From: Rhodanobacteraceae bacterium
Lineage (GTDB): Bacteria > Pseudomonadota > Gammaproteobacteria > Xanthomonadales > Rhodanobacteraceae
Direction: 5' to 3'
DNA length: 7,766 nt
NCBI GenBank assembly: GCA_025928735.1
Contig: JAICIW010000087.1
Location: 1 to 7,766 of the forward strand
The position numbers and the translations under genes are program-made. This document shows positions 6,344 to 7,766 of this stretch, piece by piece. The notes below the pieces were generated by a model. It searched no databases, was not told where the DNA came from, and saw only the letters and a list, made by a program, of their open reading frames with translations. Within the stretch, counting starts at the first letter, position 1. Each line of letters begins with the position of its first letter.

Positions 6344-7225
6344 TCAAGCCTGGTGCACCCGTCTTGCGTGCGGCTTCGGCTGGATTTGCTTGCCGAACCG
6401 GCAGGCGTACACCTGCGTCGTCTGCGCGCCGAGGAACAGGATCAACGCGCTGTAGTACACCCACACCACGATCAGGATCAGTGAACCCGCCGCGCCCGCG
6501 GAGCTGTACCGCAGGTGCGCCAGATACACGCCCAGTGCGTACTTGCCGATGGTGAACAACGCGCCGGTGATCAGCGCACCCACCAGCACTTCGCGCCACT
6601 GGATTTCGGCATCGGGCACGTACTTGAACAACAGCGAGATTATGCCCACCACGATCGCGAACGAAACCAGCGCATAGATCACGCGAAGCGCGATGCCGGC
6701 GCCCGGAAACAGTTGCGACACATGATGCTCGGCGCCGGCGAGCGCGATGCTGATGGCCATCGAAACCAGCAGCACGAAAGCCATGCCCAGCACGATCGCC
6801 AGTGCCAGCAGGCGCGAACCGAGCAGCCGCCAGATCACGTTGCGATCGGGCGTGGCCTTGACGTCCCAGATCTGGTTGAGTGCGGTCTGCAAGTGCGCGA
6901 ACACAGTGGTGGCGCCGATCACCAGCACGATCGTGCCGATGATGGTGGAAACCACGCCCGCGTGATGATTGCCGGCCTGGGTCATCAGCGCGCGCACGAC
7001 ATCGGATTCCTGCGAACCGACCATCGAGCCTACGTATTGCAACACGTGCTCGCGCGCCGCGGTTTCGCCGAATATCAGGCCGGCAAGGCCAGTCAGCAAC
7101 AGCAGCAGCGGCGCCATCGACAGCAGCGTGTAATAGCTCAAGGCCGCGGCAAGCTGGAACGGCTTGTTCGCGAAAAAACCGGTGACGATGGCCTTGGATG
7201 TATTCCAGATCGTCCTGAACAACAT
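6344..7225 (-). CDS. YihY/BrkB-family inner-membrane protein
   Basis: A 293-residue polytopic protein of the YihY/virulence-factor BrkB family, once misnamed RNase BN; its molecular function is unsettled. Hydrophobic segments lie at about 35-53, 91-111, 138-163, 178-200, 212-234 and 247-269, giving the six membrane helices of the family. Typical motifs are LAAALSYYTLLSMAPLLLLL (25-44), HLQTALNQIWDV (111-122), KYVPDAEIQWREVLVGAL (201-218) and AAGSLILIVVWVYYSALILF (245-264). I place the start at the ATG at 7223-7225, where the family sequence begins (MLFRTIWNTSKAI) and AGGA lies 5 nt upstream on the minus strand. The frame is open to 7351, but that extension would overlap the symporter gene and is arginine-rich and unlike the family. 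It follows the symporter gene in the same direction with a 76-nt gap, so co-transcription is possible. Confidence 0.9.
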   Translation of the reverse strand: MLFRTIWNTSKAIVTGFFANKPFQLAAALSYYTLLSMAPLLLLLTGLAGLIFGETAAREHVLQYVGSMVGSQESDVVRALMTQAGNHHAGVVSTIIGTIVLVIGATTVFAHLQTALNQIWDVKATPDRNVIWRLLGSRLLALAIVLGMAFVLLVSMAISIALAGAEHHVSQLFPGAGIALRVIYALVSFAIVVGIISLLFKYVPDAEIQWREVLVGALITGALFTIGKYALGVYLAHLRYSSAGAAGSLILIVVWVYYSALILFLGAQTTQVYACRFGKQIQPKPHARRVHQA

Positions 7226-7260
7226 TGGCTTCCTGCCGTGCTCGCCTGGCCTGCCCAGCA

Positions 7261-7280
7261 TGCCACGCCGCGCCGTGGCA
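7261..7280. repeat. Short inverted repeat between the symporter and YihY genes
   Basis: TGCCACG at 7261-7267 pairs exactly with CGTGGCA at 7274-7280 across a 6-nt gap, giving a GC-rich hairpin in the minus-strand transcript. No T tract follows, so it is at best a weak terminator or a processing or attenuation structure between the two genes. It starts 21 nt after the symporter stop. Confidence 0.35.
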
Positions 7281-7301
7281 ATTGTCATCGTCGCGTGGAG
7301 C

Positions 7302-7766
7302 TCACGACGCCGGCGTACCGCGACGGGCTTCGCTGCGTTTGAGCTGGTCATCGACCACGGTCGCGATCACGATGTCTGCACCCACGTTCACGGTGGTGCG
7401 TGCCATGTCGAGGATCCGGTCGACGCCGATGATGATGCCGATGCCTTCCGGCGGCACACCGAATGTCGCGAGCAGCCCCGCGATCAGCGGCAGCGAACCC
7501 CCGGGAATGCCCGCCACCGCGACCGCGCTCAGCACCGCGAGCAGCATCAGGATCACCTGTTGCGCAAGCGACAGGTCGATGCCGAAGATTTGCGCGATGA
7601 ACAGCACCACGCAGCCTTCGAACAACGCGGTACCACTCATGTTCATGGTCGCGCCGAGCGACAGCACGAAGCTCGCGGTACTGTTGCGCAACTTCAAGTC
7701 TTCGCTGGCCACGGCCAGTGAAGTCGGCAGCGTGGCATTGCTGGAACTGGTCGAGAATCCGGTCAC
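7302..7766 (-). CDS. Dicarboxylate/amino acid:cation symporter (DAACS family), C-terminal part
   Basis: Secondary transporter of the GltP/DctA/GltPh type that carries acidic amino acids or C4-dicarboxylates with Na+ or H+ across the inner membrane. The 154 visible residues (numbered from the window edge) are roughly the last third of a protein that usually has 410-450. They begin within HP1, whose serine-rich motif reads STSSSNATLP (5-14). TM7 follows with N42-M43-S44-G45-T46, where most relatives have NMDGT. HP2 contains AGIPGGSLPL (85-94). TM8 contains GVDRILDMARTTVN; R123 is at the position that binds the substrate side-chain carboxylate, with N127 and D131 at conserved cation and substrate positions. 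The arginine supports an acidic substrate, but not a choice between glutamate, aspartate and dicarboxylates. The stop is at 7302-7304. The start lies beyond the window. Confidence 0.9.
   Translation of the reverse strand: MTGFSTSSSNATLPTSLAVASEDLKLRNSTASFVLSLGATMNMSGTALFEGCVVLFIAQIFGIDLSLAQQVILMLLAVLSAVAVAGIPGGSLPLIAGLLATFGVPPEGIGIIIGVDRILDMARTTVNVGADIVIATVVDDQLKRSEARRGTPAS

Noticed and set aside
6515..7342. Open frame of 275 codons on the plus strand opposite the YihY gene
   Set aside because: The translation is dominated by His, Gln, Arg and Asp, as expected when hydrophobic codons are read in reverse; the minus strand encodes a recognisable membrane protein.
7226..7351. Longer YihY protein with a 42-residue N-terminal extension
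   Set aside because: The extension is Arg-rich, overlaps the end of the symporter gene and does not resemble the family, whereas the ATG at 7225 has a Shine-Dalgarno.

Overview
The window is a stretch of GC-rich chromosome with ordinary bacterial gene density. The protein sequences look gammaproteobacterial. The LDH-like malate dehydrogenase, the BipA sequence and the polytopic TPR protein all suggest the Lysobacterales (Xanthomonadales), perhaps Rhodanobacteraceae. That placement is an inference from remembered family resemblance, not a search result. I see no tRNA, rRNA, insertion sequence, integrase or CRISPR array.

Layout, left to right. Positions 1-432 (minus) hold the N-terminal quarter of the translational GTPase TypA/BipA, cut by the window edge. 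Its promoter and a leader with a perfect palindrome lie to its right. Positions 433-667 hold no recognisable gene. Positions 668-928 (plus) hold what appears to be the orphan C-terminal end of an alpha/beta hydrolase, with its catalytic histidine replaced by arginine. A cyclophilin-type peptidyl-prolyl isomerase follows (1040-1549, plus). It is separated by a strong hairpin terminator from a convergent small GlsB/YeaQ-type membrane protein (1632-1892, minus). A divergent intergenic region of about 190 bp then leads to a plus-strand pair: a class I aspartate aminotransferase (2079-3314) and malate dehydrogenase (3394-4374), closed by a 16-bp hairpin terminator. A membrane-anchored TolB-like/TPR protein (4501-6321, plus) has its own likely promoter. 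It converges, almost without a gap, on a minus-strand YihY/BrkB-family membrane protein (6344-7225). Upstream of that gene is the 3' end of a DAACS-family dicarboxylate/amino-acid symporter (7302-7766, minus, cut by the edge).

The clearest functional theme is oxaloacetate metabolism. The adjacent aminotransferase and malate dehydrogenase interconvert aspartate, oxaloacetate and malate. A dicarboxylate or acidic amino-acid carrier is encoded about 3 kb away, but on the other strand, so its link to them is only suggestive. The rest is housekeeping or envelope function: protein folding, ribosome-associated GTPase, stress-type membrane protein and an inner-membrane TPR scaffold. I found no convincing evidence for a new multi-gene system. 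The items most worth a second look are the hydrolase remnant, the palindromic typA leader without a Shine-Dalgarno, the NMSGT variant of the symporter's cation-site motif, and the TPR protein with no visible effector domain.
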